Origin: an uncultured Fretibacterium sp.
GTDB lineage: Bacteria > Synergistota > Synergistia > Synergistales > Aminobacteriaceae
DNA length: 64,000 nt
Assembly (NCBI GenBank): GCA_937911045.1
Contig: CALEPX010000021.1
Location: 62,001-126,000, forward strand
Reading direction: 5' to 3'
Shown: piece after piece, positions 29,005-37,888 of the stretch
Layout of the letters: the number at the start of each line of letters is the position of its first letter
How positions within the stretch are numbered: the stretch's first letter is position 1
The notes under the pieces: generated by a model
The model's database searches: none
Told to the model about the DNA's origin: nothing
Seen by the model: only the letters and a program-made list of their open reading frames with translations
Translations under genes and position numbers: made by a program

Positions 29005-30093
29005 ATGGAAAAGCACCGCATTGATGAAATTGGCATAAGATATGTCGAGAAGTTGTCGCTGTATGAAGAGTACGCTTCGAGGATACGTAATTTGATGCAA
29101 GATCTAGTCGAGTTGGAGGGAGTTGAGTTTTACGCGATTGAGGGTTGGGCGAAACCTCCGGCAGAATTGCTGCGTTTGCTTTCAAGTCTCGAAGAAAATG
29201 ATCTTGCTGAAGTTGATCTGGTCACGATTCGAGTTTTGCTGCGTTTTCCTGAAGATGTTCTGCGAATCGAGGAAGTTGTGAAATCTGAGTTCGAGATTGA
29301 TTCTGAGCGTTCGATTCCGTCGAGCGGTCTTGAAGATCCGTACAGATTTGGTTATCCTGCGGTTGTGTATATACTTGCGTTGTCTTCGTCGCGTGGAAAT
29401 TTGCGTGAGTGGGCGAAGTACAAGAATCTGAATTTCAGGCTTGAATTGCGCACGATGCTGCAGGAAGCTTGGGCAACTATTTCGCCGCGAGTTAATCAGA
29501 CAGTCGGCAGCATTTCGGAGAAGAAATTGACACGTGAATTGGTCTTATTAGCAGCGTTACTTGAGAAAGCCGATCAGGGATTTTTGACGCTGAAACGTGA
29601 AATTAGCGAAGAAGCGTTGTTGATTCCGCCGAAAGCAAATTCTGCCAGAAAAAATTCTCAGGAGACGCAAATTCTTAATGCTGAGAAGATTTTCACGGAC
29701 GAGGAATTGTACGCGATGTTTCGTGATAACGCGAATTTGTTGGGAGAATGGAACGCCGCTGCGATTGAGGCAGGATTCCCGGAATTTACGCCGAGTGCTG
29801 ATTATTTGCGCGAGAGTTTCGGGTATTTGTGTGCGATTTTGCGCGCTTCAGGCATTGATACGCTCTCAGAAGTGAACAAGTTCCTCGATGACATGAAAGA
29901 AGGCAGCAAGGGTTCACGGCAGTTGCGAGTGATTCACGAATCGTTCAAGAATGAGCGGAAGAATTGGCGAGTAGATCCGTTTTCCGCGTTATTTTTGCTC
30001 GTGCTGAATTTCAAGTGGGAGGACTTAAAAGAGAAGGATCTTGTTGCGTTGAAGATTAAGCGTGGCTCGGATAGAATTACGGGCATTGATTAA
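29005..30093 (+). CDS. Degenerate RelA/SpoT-synthetase-like protein
   Basis: A 362-residue soluble protein. Residues about 20-170 follow the layout of a (p)ppGpp synthetase domain: a DLVTIRVLLRFPEDVLRI strand-helix, FGYPAVVYILAL where the family has GYxSxH, and RLELRTMLQEAWATISPRVN where the family has ExQxRTxxQxxWAxxxH. Several catalytic residues differ (G to T, H to V, Glu of ExQ to Arg), so alarmone synthesis looks unlikely. Residues 190-362 are unassigned helical sequence. It may sense or bind nucleotides. No SD is visible; it begins 9 bases after csaB. Confidence 0.55.
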   Translation: MEKHRIDEIGIRYVEKLSLYEEYASRIRNLMQDLVELEGVEFYAIEGWAKPPAELLRLLSSLEENDLAEVDLVTIRVLLRFPEDVLRIEEVVKSEFEIDSERSIPSSGLEDPYRFGYPAVVYILALSSSRGNLREWAKYKNLNFRLELRTMLQEAWATISPRVNQTVGSISEKKLTRELVLLAALLEKADQGFLTLKREISEEALLIPPKANSARKNSQETQILNAEKIFTDEELYAMFRDNANLLGEWNAAAIEAGFPEFTPSADYLRESFGYLCAILRASGIDTLSEVNKFLDDMKEGSKGSRQLRVIHESFKNERKNWRVDPFSALFLLVLNFKWEDLKEKDLVALKIKRGSDRITGID

Positions 30094-30120
30094 TTGCGAA
30101 TAATTGCGAATAATTGCGAA
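30091..30120 (+). repeat. Three exact copies of a 10-bp repeat
   Basis: TAATTGCGAA occurs three times head to tail. The first copy supplies the TAA stop of the upstream gene, and the array ends just before the plsY SD. Confidence 0.95.
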
Positions 30121-30141
30121 AATATTTTGGAGGCGGAAGTT

Positions 30142-30780
30142 ATGCGAATTATTATAGTTTGGGTGATAGTGTCGTATTTTATTGGCTCGATTCCGACGGG
30201 TTATCTTGTGACGAAACTTTTTCACAGGGATTCGAACGGTAAGCGCGATAAACTTGATATACGCTCGGTCGGTTCGGGTGCAACTGGCGCGACGAATGTT
30301 GGACGTGCGATGGGTCAGGGCTGGGCGAGATTCACGGCTGTGTTCGACATGTTGAAAGGTGCGTTTGCGTTGTTAATTGCGGCGCATTTGGGGAAGTCTT
30401 TTTTGCCGGATCAGCAGGAAATTTTGATAGCGTTGTCCGGATTTGCGGCTGTAATCGGTCATAATTATCCGGTTTGGCTTGGCTTCAAAGGCGGCAAAGG
30501 TGTAGCTACGACGTACGGAACGTTATTTTTTATCTGGACTCCGGAGTCATTTGCGATTGTGTTGCTGTGCGGTGCGATCTGGTACGCGATCATGAAGACA
30601 AGCAGATATGTCTCACTTGCGTCGATGCTCTCGATGGTTGCGATGCCGTTGTTTTTCTGGATTCTGAAAGCCCCGTTGTCATTCACGTTAGTTGCGTTGG
30701 CGTTGGCTGCGTTGGGAGTTTTCAGACACAGGTCTAACGTTGTGAGATTGATTCACGGGAACGAAAACAGGCTGAAATAA
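30142..30780 (+). CDS. plsY: Acyl-phosphate glycerol-3-phosphate acyltransferase
   Basis: A 212-residue polytopic enzyme that makes lysophosphatidate from acyl-phosphate and glycerol-3-phosphate, the first step of phospholipid synthesis. The three cytosolic PlsY motifs are visible: GSGATGATNVGRAMG (usual SGNxGATNxxR), HNYPVWLGFKGGKGVAT, and the C-terminal RHRSNVVRLIHGNENR. ATG 30142 has GGAGGCG upstream. Phosphate-binding Asn replaced by Ala in the first motif is unusual. Confidence 0.92.
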   Translation: MRIIIVWVIVSYFIGSIPTGYLVTKLFHRDSNGKRDKLDIRSVGSGATGATNVGRAMGQGWARFTAVFDMLKGAFALLIAAHLGKSFLPDQQEILIALSGFAAVIGHNYPVWLGFKGGKGVATTYGTLFFIWTPESFAIVLLCGAIWYAIMKTSRYVSLASMLSMVAMPLFFWILKAPLSFTLVALALAALGVFRHRSNVVRLIHGNENRLK

Positions 30781-30783
30781 ATC

Positions 30784-31617
30784 ATGATAAAGCTGATTAC
30801 GTTTGACTTAGACGATACGTTATTGACGAAGCAGAAAGTTCTGACGGATGAGAATTTTCGTGCGTTGAGTGACGCGCATGATTTAGGGATTGAGATTGTT
30901 CCTGCGACCGGTAGATTTTGGGAAGCTGTTCCGGAATGCGTGCGAGATCTTGAATTTGTGAATTACGCGATAGTTGTGAACGGTGCGGAAATTCTTGACG
31001 TGAAGAGAAATATTTCGCTGGCAAAATCTGAGATTCCGGTTGAACGTGCGATGAATATGATGCGAGTGTTTGACGATTTGCCTGTGATTTATGATTGCGT
31101 TGTGAATGGCGTGTGCTACATGCCGCGGAAGAATTATGACCGGATTGCGGAATTTGCGTTGGATAATATTCAGCGAGGAATGCTTGAGAATTTCCGGACT
31201 CCGGTTGATGAAGGGAATTTTGCTGAACTGGTTTTGAATGCTGCAGGTGTTCAGAAAGTTCAGGCGTTCATTAAGGACAGAGAATTGCGTCGTGAATTGC
31301 TGCGTTCGATGCCGATAGTTTTCCCGAAGAATGCGATTGCGTCATCAGTTGCGAATAATCTCGAAATAAATGATATTAATTCGGGCAAAGGTTACGGATT
31401 GAAGAAATTATGCGAGATTCTGGGAATTGACGTGAGGAATGCGCTATCGTTCGGTGATGGCTTGAATGATATTGACATGATCGAGGCTGCCGGAATCGGT
31501 GTTGTGATGAATAACGCGTGCGATGAATTGAAGCGTGTTGCTGATTACGTTACGGTCAAGAATTGTAATGAGAGCGGAGTTGCTGAGGGAATCAGGAAAT
31601 TTTGTTTCGGGCAATAA
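30784..31617 (+). CDS. Cof-type HAD-superfamily phosphatase
   Basis: A 277-residue type IIB HAD hydrolase with motif I FDLDDTLLT (nucleophile Asp), motif III Lys, and motif IV SFGDGLNDIDMIEAAGIGVVM. The cap domain spans about residues 90-195. Substrates of this family are small sugar or nucleotide phosphates and cannot be told from sequence. It overlaps the next ORF by 16 bp. Confidence 0.88.
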   Translation: MIKLITFDLDDTLLTKQKVLTDENFRALSDAHDLGIEIVPATGRFWEAVPECVRDLEFVNYAIVVNGAEILDVKRNISLAKSEIPVERAMNMMRVFDDLPVIYDCVVNGVCYMPRKNYDRIAEFALDNIQRGMLENFRTPVDEGNFAELVLNAAGVQKVQAFIKDRELRRELLRSMPIVFPKNAIASSVANNLEINDINSGKGYGLKKLCEILGIDVRNALSFGDGLNDIDMIEAAGIGVVMNNACDELKRVADYVTVKNCNESGVAEGIRKFCFGQ

Positions 31618-33161
31618 TCGGGATAATAATTTTCGCGGCACTGCCTGAATTGGCTGTGAAATTTTTGCTGAGTGACACGCTGGAGTTTTCGAGAAATTCC
31701 GGAGTAGCGTTCGGGATATTTGCGGATTATCCGGAAATTGCGTTAATTTTGGCTATAGTAGTGTTTGCGATGATTTGTTACATTGCGATTTCGGAAATAT
31801 TTGAGTTTCGGACTCGCATTTTTTTTGCGGTAATGTGCGGAGGTGCGTTTGCGAATTTATTCGAGCGGATAATTTTCGGTGCGGTGTATGATTGGCTGCC
31901 GCTGAGAATTTTCGGGATTGATTTCGCGTTGAGATTTAATATCGCTGATTTGGAAATTGCGTTCGGAGCGTTACTTGCGTTTGTGATGATATTTTTGAGA
32001 GGGGAAAATTTTATGAAATATCGGGACTTGGGAAAGACTGGCGTTAAAGTCAGCGAAATTGCTATGGGCTGCGAGGGATTTTCGGAGGAGAATTTCGCAA
32101 TGACGAGGAAATTATTTGATTTCGCTGAGAAACACGGGATAAATTATTTTGATTTGTACACGTCGAATCCGAAAGTCAGAGCAGCTGTTGGTGAAGCGTT
32201 GAAGAATCGCCGTGAGAAATTTGTGATACAGTCGCATTTGTGTTCGATTTGGAAGAACGGTCAATATGAACGCACGAGAAATTTGCCAGAAGTCAAAGCC
32301 GGATTTTCTGAGATGCTGAAGTTGCTGCAGGTTGATTATATTGATATAGGCATGATTCATTATTGCGACGCGTTGAGTGATTGGCGCGAAATTGTTAATA
32401 ACGGGATTCTGGATTACGCGCGAGAATTGAAGGCTTCCGGCAAGATTAGATTTATCGGATTGAGCAGTCATAATCCGGAAGTTGCGTTGAAAGCTGTTGA
32501 GAGTGGCGCGATTGAGGTTTTAATGTTCAGTGTGAATCCGTGCTATGATTTGCAGCCCGCGAGTGAAGATGTTGAGGAATTATGGAACGAAGCTAATTAC
32601 GAGAATCATTTGACGAACATGGATCCCGAACGTGAAAAATTATACGAGACGTGTCAGCGATTGGGCGTTGGCATTACGGTTATGAAATGTTTTGGCGGAG
32701 GAGACTTGTTGAACGCGGAATTATCACCGGCTGGAGCAGCTTTGACTGTGAATCAGTGTATTTCTTACGCGTTGAGCCGTCCGGGAGTGAGTTGTGTTTT
32801 AGCTGGGGCGCATTCGGTCGAGCAGTTGCGTGAATCGTTGGCGTATGAATCAGCGAGTGAGAGTGAAAAAGATTATGCGTTGGCACTGTCGTCGTTTCCG
32901 AAAATAAGTTGGGTTGGTCATTGCATGTATTGCAGTCATTGTGAGCCGTGTCCGATGAAGATTGATATTGCGAGTGTGACGAAATTTCTGAATCTTGCTG
33001 AGTCACAAAAACAGATTCCAGAGACAGTCCGAGAGCATTATAAAGTTCTTGAGCATCATGCCGGAGAATGTGTGAAATGCGCTGCGTGCGAGAAGCGTTG
33101 TCCGTTTGGTGTTGCAATTCGTGATAATATGACACGAGCGGAAAATATTTTCGGGTTTTAG
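31602..33161 (+). CDS. LspA-like domain in frame with a 4Fe-4S aldo/keto reductase
   Basis: One uninterrupted 519-codon frame. Residues 1-137 look like lipoprotein signal peptidase: NSGVAFGIF, the GGAFANLFERI segment, and the two catalytic aspartates in VYDWL and FNIADLEI, with four short membrane helices. Residues 138-519 are an aldo/keto reductase with two C-terminal clusters (CMYCSHCEPCPM and CVKCAACEKRCPF). An in-frame ATG at 32013 has its own GAGAGGGGAAAATTTT SD, so the reductase (382 residues) is probably also made alone. The LspA part lacks the usual DQ at its start. A lost stop codon or a true fusion are both possible. Confidence 0.75.
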   Translation: MFRAIIGIIIFAALPELAVKFLLSDTLEFSRNSGVAFGIFADYPEIALILAIVVFAMICYIAISEIFEFRTRIFFAVMCGGAFANLFERIIFGAVYDWLPLRIFGIDFALRFNIADLEIAFGALLAFVMIFLRGENFMKYRDLGKTGVKVSEIAMGCEGFSEENFAMTRKLFDFAEKHGINYFDLYTSNPKVRAAVGEALKNRREKFVIQSHLCSIWKNGQYERTRNLPEVKAGFSEMLKLLQVDYIDIGMIHYCDALSDWREIVNNGILDYARELKASGKIRFIGLSSHNPEVALKAVESGAIEVLMFSVNPCYDLQPASEDVEELWNEANYENHLTNMDPEREKLYETCQRLGVGITVMKCFGGGDLLNAELSPAGAALTVNQCISYALSRPGVSCVLAGAHSVEQLRESLAYESASESEKDYALALSSFPKISWVGHCMYCSHCEPCPMKIDIASVTKFLNLAESQKQIPETVREHYKVLEHHAGECVKCAACEKRCPFGVAIRDNMTRAENIFGF

Positions 33162-33190
33162 AATTAGAATTTGATTTGGGAGGAATAATT

Positions 33191-34177
33191 ATGAGAGCTG
33201 GAACTAATGGTGATGTTTACGTTGAGTACGGGGAACGAAGCGGTGACGAATCGATTGTATATTTCACGAGAGATCTTTCGTCTGAAGGTTTGCGGAAAAT
33301 TTTTTCGCGTGTGAAATCCGTTTTGAATGGGAAAGTTGCGGTGAAATTGCACACTGGCGAGCCGCATGGTCCGAATATTATCCCGAGAGCCTGGGTGAAA
33401 GATTTGCTCGCGAAAGATTTGCCCGACGGAACGATTGTTGAGACGAACTCGTATTATGATGGCGACAGATTCACGACTGAAGCTCATAGAGAGACGCTGA
33501 AAATTAACGGTTGGACGTTCTCTCCGGTTGATATTCTTGATGAGTTTGGCACGGTTATGTTGCCGGTTAAGAACGGGAATTGGTTCAAAGAAATGTCGGT
33601 TGGGAAAGATTTGCTGAAATATGATTCGCTATTAGCATTGACGCATTTCAAAGGACATATTCAGGGCGGATTTGGCGGTTCGAACAAGAATATCGGGATT
33701 GGCTGTGCGGACGGACGAATTGGCAAAGCGATGATTCACACAACACCGGGGCAGCCTGATCAGTGGGACATTGCGAACGAGGAATTTATGGAGCGAATTT
33801 CTGAATCGACCAAGGCAACGATAGATCATTTCGGCAAGAACGTAGCGTATATTAACGTCATGCGCAACATGTCGGTCTCGTGTGATTGCGAGGGTGTTGC
33901 AGCAGAACCGGTTGTAACTCCGAATATTGGCATTGTAGCGTCGCTGGATATTTTGGCGGTAGATCAAGCGTCGGTGGATTTGGTCTTCGCGCTGTCAGAG
34001 AAAGATCGTGCCGCATTAGTTGAGAGAATGAAATCGCGCCGAGGTTTGCGCCAGTTGAGCTACATGAAAGAATTGGGCATGGGTAATGATAAATATATAT
34101 TGCTCGATATTGATAATCATGACGCTAGAATTTCGTTGCATGACGCTGTGAAAGACGTGAAGCCTTTCAGAGGTTAG
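33191..34177 (+). CDS. DUF362 domain-containing protein
   Basis: A 328-residue protein of the DUF362 group, with KVAVKLHTGEPHGPN at about residue 55, THFKGHIQGGFGGSNKNIGIGC near 155 and NVMRNMSVSCDCEG near 215. Many members carry ferredoxin clusters or act near iron-sulfur metabolism, but no CxxCxxC cluster is visible here. It follows the aldo/keto reductase by 29 bases, with GGGAGGAA before ATG 33191. The reaction is unknown. Confidence 0.85.
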   Translation: MRAGTNGDVYVEYGERSGDESIVYFTRDLSSEGLRKIFSRVKSVLNGKVAVKLHTGEPHGPNIIPRAWVKDLLAKDLPDGTIVETNSYYDGDRFTTEAHRETLKINGWTFSPVDILDEFGTVMLPVKNGNWFKEMSVGKDLLKYDSLLALTHFKGHIQGGFGGSNKNIGIGCADGRIGKAMIHTTPGQPDQWDIANEEFMERISESTKATIDHFGKNVAYINVMRNMSVSCDCEGVAAEPVVTPNIGIVASLDILAVDQASVDLVFALSEKDRAALVERMKSRRGLRQLSYMKELGMGNDKYILLDIDNHDARISLHDAVKDVKPFRG

Positions 34178-34180
34178 GGA

Positions 34181-35185
34181 ATGTCGCTGAAGTCGCGATT
34201 ATTGTGTAAAATTATGGAAAATGCCACGAGTTCGGGATTTTTCTCGGGCTTGTTAGCGTTTCTGTATCTTGTAAAGACTGCCTCGGATCGGTATCCAGTT
34301 GTATATAATTGCAGGGATTACACGAGTAATATATACGTGCGGTACTTGTTGAACTTGTTGGTCTTGCCGGCTGGTATTTGCAAATATTTCTTTCACGGCG
34401 ATATTTCACGCGAGGATCGTGACGGGCTTGCGATAGTATTGATTGCTAAGAACGAAGCTGATTATATTCAAGAATGGCTGGACTTTCACATTAAGCAGGG
34501 AGCGTCGCATTTTGCAATTTATGATAACGATAGCACTGATAATTTTCTGGAAGTTTTACAGCCGTATATAGATTCCGGAATTGTGACTTACAAGAAGATT
34601 TCTGGCAAAAAAAGACAAATTGACGTTTATAACATGGCTCTTGATGAATACAAACATAAGTTCAAGTATATGGCGGTGCTTGATGCTGATGAATTTGTTT
34701 TTGTGCGAGAGAAAGGCGTTAATCTTTGCGCATTTCTCGATAATTTCATGAGTCGTTACAAGAACGCTGGCGGTATAGCTGTGAATTGGCTAATATTTGG
34801 TTCGAGTGGTATTGAAAAGAAACCGGATGGTGGAGTTCTTGAAAATTTTGTCATGTGTGCTGAAAAAGATTTCTCACGCAATCATTTTGTGAAGACGATT
34901 TGTGAACCAAGTAAAGTTCTTGGCTGGGGAGGCGTTCACTGCCCGATATATTACAGAGGATTTTATAACCTGAATGAGAACGGAGAAATTTCGAATTATA
35001 CTCGTACTAAGAAAGTCTCGTTCGAGAAGATCCGCATAAATCATTATTTCTCGAAATCAAAAGAGGAATTTTTGCGCAAGAAAGCTCGAGGCATGGCAGA
35101 TGTTTCCGGAGAGAGACCAATGGAAGATTTTTACGTTCACGATCAGAACGAGCTTCAAGACACGGAAATATTATCGCACGTGTGA
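34181..35185 (+). CDS. Glycosyltransferase, GT2/GT92-like
   Basis: A 334-residue protein. From about residue 85 it has a GT-A fold: GLAIVLIAKNEADYIQEWLDFHIKQG, YDNDSTD (nucleotide-sugar-binding acidic motif) and the metal-binding VLDADEF near residue 168. A late HYFSKSKEEFLRKKARGMAD matches the family's C-terminal pattern. The first 70 residues are partly hydrophobic and could touch the membrane. Such enzymes decorate surface glycans; the donor and acceptor are unknown. It is the last gene before a terminator. Confidence 0.82.
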   Translation: MSLKSRLLCKIMENATSSGFFSGLLAFLYLVKTASDRYPVVYNCRDYTSNIYVRYLLNLLVLPAGICKYFFHGDISREDRDGLAIVLIAKNEADYIQEWLDFHIKQGASHFAIYDNDSTDNFLEVLQPYIDSGIVTYKKISGKKRQIDVYNMALDEYKHKFKYMAVLDADEFVFVREKGVNLCAFLDNFMSRYKNAGGIAVNWLIFGSSGIEKKPDGGVLENFVMCAEKDFSRNHFVKTICEPSKVLGWGGVHCPIYYRGFYNLNENGEISNYTRTKKVSFEKIRINHYFSKSKEEFLRKKARGMADVSGERPMEDFYVHDQNELQDTEILSHV

Positions 35186-35193
35186 GAAAAATT

Positions 35194-35255
35194 AAGCTCC
35201 CTGATTCAAGTTCGAGCAAGTTCGAGATTTGAGCGTTGCGTCAGAGAGCTTTTTT
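35194..35255 (+). terminator. Terminator between the glycosyltransferase and metK
   Basis: AAGCTCCCTGA pairs with TCAGAGAGCTT (one mismatch), followed by six T. The loop holds an exact 10-bp tandem duplication (CAAGTTCGAG at 35207-35226). An A-rich left flank could let it serve metK on the other strand too. Confidence 0.75.
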
Positions 35256-35260
35256 GCTGG

Positions 35261-36460
35261 CTAAATTTCTGCTGCTTTCTTGATCGCGTCGATTCTGTCT
35301 GTTTTCTCCCAAGCCGGAAGTTCTGGCAGATCGATTCGTCCCATGTGTCCGTAAGCTGCGAGGCGTTTGTACTGAGGTTTTCGCAAGTCCAGATCGCGAA
35401 TTATTGCCGCCGGTCTGAAATCGAAAACTTCGCGCAAAACTTGTGAGATTTTCTCGTCGCTGATTTTGCCTGTTCCGAATGTGTTCACGTTTAACGAGAC
35501 GGGTTCAGCAACCCCGATCGCATACGCAACCTGAATTTGGCACTCGTCAGCAAGTCCTGCAGCAACGATATTTTTCGCCGCGTAACGTGTCATGTACGCG
35601 CCGCTGCGGTCAACTTTGGTTGGGTCTTTACCTGAGAAAGCTCCGCCGCCATGAGGCACCCAGCCACCGTAAGTATCGACGATGATTTTGCGTCCGGTTA
35701 ATCCTGTGTCAGCAGAGGGACCGCCTTTGACGAATCTTCCGGTCGGGTTCACGAATATGCGTGTGTTCTTGTCGAATAAATTCTCGGGCATAATCGGGTT
35801 AATTACGTGTTCGATTATGTCCGCGCGAATTTGTTTGAGGCTGATTTCTGGGCTGTGCTGAGCTGAGATTACGATTGTGTCAGCGTGTACGGCTTTGCGA
35901 TTTTCGTATTTCAGCGAGACCTGAGTTTTGCCATCGGGCCGCAAATATTTCAGGACGGAATCTTTGCGGACTTTTGCGAGTTGACGTGCGAGTGCGTGAG
36001 AAAGTGCTATTGGCATCGGCATAAATTCTTTGGTTTCGTTGCAAGCGTAGCCGAACATCATGCCCTGATCGCCAGCTCCGATTTTCGCTATGTCATTTTC
36101 GCTTAAATCCTGTTCACGGACTTCTATTGCGTTGTTCACGCCCTGAGCAATGTCACCGGATTGTTCGTCGATTGCGGTCAGAACGGAACAAGTGTCGCCA
36201 TCAAAGCCATATTTCGCGCGCGTGTAGCCGATTTCGTTGATAGTTTCGCGAGCAATTTTCTGAATGTCGATGTATGTCTTAGTGGAAATTTCCCCAGCTA
36301 CGACAACCAGCCCCGTCGAACACATTACTTCACAGGCAACTCGCCCCATGGGATCGTCTTTCAGAATTGCGTCCAAAACGCCATCGGAAATCTGGTCAGC
36401 GATTTTGTCCGGGTGTCCAGCGGTTACGGACTCGGACGAGAAAATAAAAGAACTTGACAA
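35261..36460 (-). CDS. metK: S-adenosylmethionine synthetase
   Basis: A 399-residue enzyme forming SAM from methionine and ATP. It has [14 protein letters not shown] at the N-terminus, [10 protein letters not shown] near residue 118 and [19 protein letters not shown] near 260, all MetK signatures. The start codon is TTG, seven bases after a perfect AAAGGAGG. Upstream in the leader lie a SAM-I riboswitch, an intrinsic terminator and a repeat array, so its product should shut off its own transcription. Confidence 0.96.
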   Translation of the reverse strand: MSSSFIFSSESVTAGHPDKIADQISDGVLDAILKDDPMGRVACEVMCSTGLVVVAGEISTKTYIDIQKIARETINEIGYTRAKYGFDGDTCSVLTAIDEQSGDIAQGVNNAIEVREQDLSENDIAKIGAGDQGMMFGYACNETKEFMPMPIALSHALARQLAKVRKDSVLKYLRPDGKTQVSLKYENRKAVHADTIVISAQHSPEISLKQIRADIIEHVINPIMPENLFDKNTRIFVNPTGRFVKGGPSADTGLTGRKIIVDTYGGWVPHGGGAFSGKDPTKVDRSGAYMTRYAAKNIVAAGLADECQIQVAYAIGVAEPVSLNVNTFGTGKISDEKISQVLREVFDFRPAAIIRDLDLRKPQYKRLAAYGHMGRIDLPELPAWEKTDRIDAIKKAAEI

Positions 36461-36472
36461 TTTTGTGCCTCC

Positions 36473-36520
36473 TTTGAGATTTTTTGAGATTTTTTGAGAT
36501 TTTTTGAGATTTTTTGAGAT
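36473..36520 (-). repeat. Phased A-tract tandem repeat in the metK leader
   Basis: Four exact copies and one partial copy of a 10-bp unit (ATCTCAAAAA on the minus strand), ending in the metK SD. It places runs of six A at exact 10-bp steps. It lies between the riboswitch terminator and the start codon. Confidence 0.9.
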
Positions 36521-36531
36521 TTGTGATTTAT

Positions 36532-36572
36532 AAAAAAATCGCTCTCATGAAATTCGTGTTTTCAAGAGAGCG
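36532..36572 (-). terminator. Intrinsic terminator of the SAM-I riboswitch
   Basis: On the minus strand, CGCTCTC pairs with GAGAGCG around a 19-base loop, then A and seven U. It is the expression platform between the aptamer and metK. Confidence 0.88.
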
Positions 36573-36603
36573 TGTAGTGCCAAAATCTGCGATAAAATTC
36601 TCT

Positions 36604-36716
36604 CTCTCATCACTCAGTCGAATCCTGAATTTGCGATTCGCTGCTGGTATTGGCACCTGATTCAAACAGGTTGCCGGGCTTCACAGGGCCAGTCCCTCCA
36701 CCTCTCCTGATAAGAG
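36604..36716 (-). promoter_or_regulatory. SAM-I (S-box) riboswitch aptamer
   Basis: The minus-strand RNA has an 8-bp P1 (CTCTTATC, 36716-36709, with GATGAGAG, 36611-36604). The invariant S-box core lies at about 36669-36702: GGTGGAGGGA, CTGGCCC, GTGAA and CCCGGCAACC in order, followed by AGGTGCCAATACC. It is upstream of metK, the canonical target. Binding of SAM would let the terminator form. A GCTAATT-TCCG-AATTAGC hairpin (36718-36735) sits just before P1. Confidence 0.95.
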
Positions 36717-36752
36717 TGCTAATTCGGAAATTAGCGAGTTTAAGTTCACATG

Positions 36753-37367
36753 TTATTTCGAGTACAACTCGACCGCTAGAATTTCGTTGACTTCGATTGG
36801 CAATTCCTCGCGCAACGGTTCACGGATTAATTTCGCGCTGAATTGTTCTTTGTTTTTTTCGAGATACGGCGCGTTGAACGCAACAGGTCCGTTGAAATTC
36901 GTCTCGATCAGCGCATTGGTTCTGGATTTCTCTTTCAAGCTGATAACGTCATTGACTTTCACGCCGTACGATGGAATGTCAACTTTCTGACCGTTCACGA
37001 GAATATGACCGTGTGTGACGAACTGTCTTGCCTGCCGAATTGAACGTGCGAAACCGATTCTGTAAACGAGATTATCAAGTCTGCACTCAAGAGCTTTTAA
37101 TAATGCGTCACCCGTCATTTCGTTGCTTTTCTTAGCGATGTCGAAATAGCGCGCGAACTGTCGTTCTAAGATTCCGTAATATGCTTTGATTTTCTGTTTT
37201 TCCATTAATTGCAGCCCGTACTGAGAAACTTTCTGACCCATTCTTGCGGCTGCTGCTGAAGCTGAGGATTTTTTCGTGTCAGCTCGTTTCAATGCTTTCG
37301 GGTGACCATAAACGTTCACACCCAAATGACGACATAATTTGAATCTTGGCTCACGTCTTGTTGCCAT
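36753..37367 (-). CDS. rpsD: Ribosomal protein uS4
   Basis: A 204-residue primary rRNA-binding protein of the small subunit. It begins [15 protein letters not shown] and has the S4 domain ([34 protein letters not shown]) at about residues 92-160. Only one Cys remains in the N-terminal domain, so this is the zinc-free form. The longer frame upstream lacks support; ATG 37367 has AGAAGGAG about 13 bases before it. It stands alone rather than in an alpha-operon cluster. Confidence 0.96.
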   Translation of the reverse strand: MATRREPRFKLCRHLGVNVYGHPKALKRADTKKSSASAAAARMGQKVSQYGLQLMEKQKIKAYYGILERQFARYFDIAKKSNEMTGDALLKALECRLDNLVYRIGFARSIRQARQFVTHGHILVNGQKVDIPSYGVKVNDVISLKEKSRTNALIETNFNGPVAFNAPYLEKNKEQFSAKLIREPLREELPIEVNEILAVELYSK

Positions 37368-37459
37368 GAAAATTAATACACTCCTTCTGAATTGTAAATC
37401 CGTTAAAAAACTTTCTGAGTTTATCATCTAAAATCGCAAAAGTAAAGAGAAACGCGCAC

Positions 37460-37483
37460 AAAAAAAGAGCCTTCATCAGCTCC
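37460..37483 (-). terminator. Terminator after tRNA-Glu
   Basis: On the minus strand GGAGC pairs with GCTCT (one G-U) around a short loop, followed by seven U. It lies about 50 bases downstream of the tRNA pair. Confidence 0.65.
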
Positions 37484-37535
37484 GAGAAATTTATTTTGTA
37501 TTGCTAGTTTGAGTTATTGTTATTGGCAAAAAATT

Positions 37536-37611
37536 TGGCGGTCCCAGCGGGATTCGAACCCGCGTCGCAGCCTTGAAAGGGCTGTGTCCTTGGCCTCTGG
37601 ACGATGGGACC
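37536..37611 (-). tRNA. tRNA-Glu (anticodon TTC)
   Basis: A 76-nt cloverleaf on the minus strand. The acceptor is GGTCCCA with TGGGACC, the anticodon loop is CTTTCAA (TTC), discriminator G, and CCA is encoded. It is 11 bases downstream of tRNA-Lys and probably co-transcribed with it. Confidence 0.95.
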
Positions 37612-37622
37612 TGGTGTGTGAT

Positions 37623-37698
37623 TGGTGAGTCGCGCGGGACTTGAACCCGCGACACCCGGATTAAAAGTCCGGTGCTCTACCGACTGAGCTAGCGACTC
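37623..37698 (-). tRNA. tRNA-Lys (anticodon TTT)
   Basis: A 76-nt cloverleaf on the minus strand. The acceptor is GAGTCGC with GCGACTC, the anticodon loop is CTTTTAA (TTT), discriminator A, and CCA is encoded. Confidence 0.95.
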
Positions 37699-37715
37699 TC
37701 GAAACAACGAGCGTA

Positions 37716-37744
37716 ATTATAATATCACATCGCAAAAAATGCAA
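37716..37744 (-). promoter_or_regulatory. Promoter of the tRNA-Lys/tRNA-Glu pair
   Basis: TTGCAT (37744-37739), 17 bp, then consensus TATAAT (37721-37716), 17 bases before tRNA-Lys. Confidence 0.75.
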
Positions 37745-37768
37745 ATGTTTTTTTACGCGAAAATCTCA

Positions 37769-37797
37769 TTGACTTTATTACTGGTTTGTAATATTTT
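37769..37797 (+). promoter_or_regulatory. Promoter of the ThDP enzyme/aldehyde dehydrogenase operon
   Basis: TTGACT (37769-37774), 17 bp, then TATTTT (37792-37797), about 90 bases before the first ATG. Confidence 0.65.
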
Positions 37798-37888
37798 CTA
37801 AAACGTAATAATCTTGCAGGGTTCGCAGGTTTTACAAGTTTTATAAGTTTTGAGAATTAAATTATTTGTGAGGAGGTTTTTCCATTTT

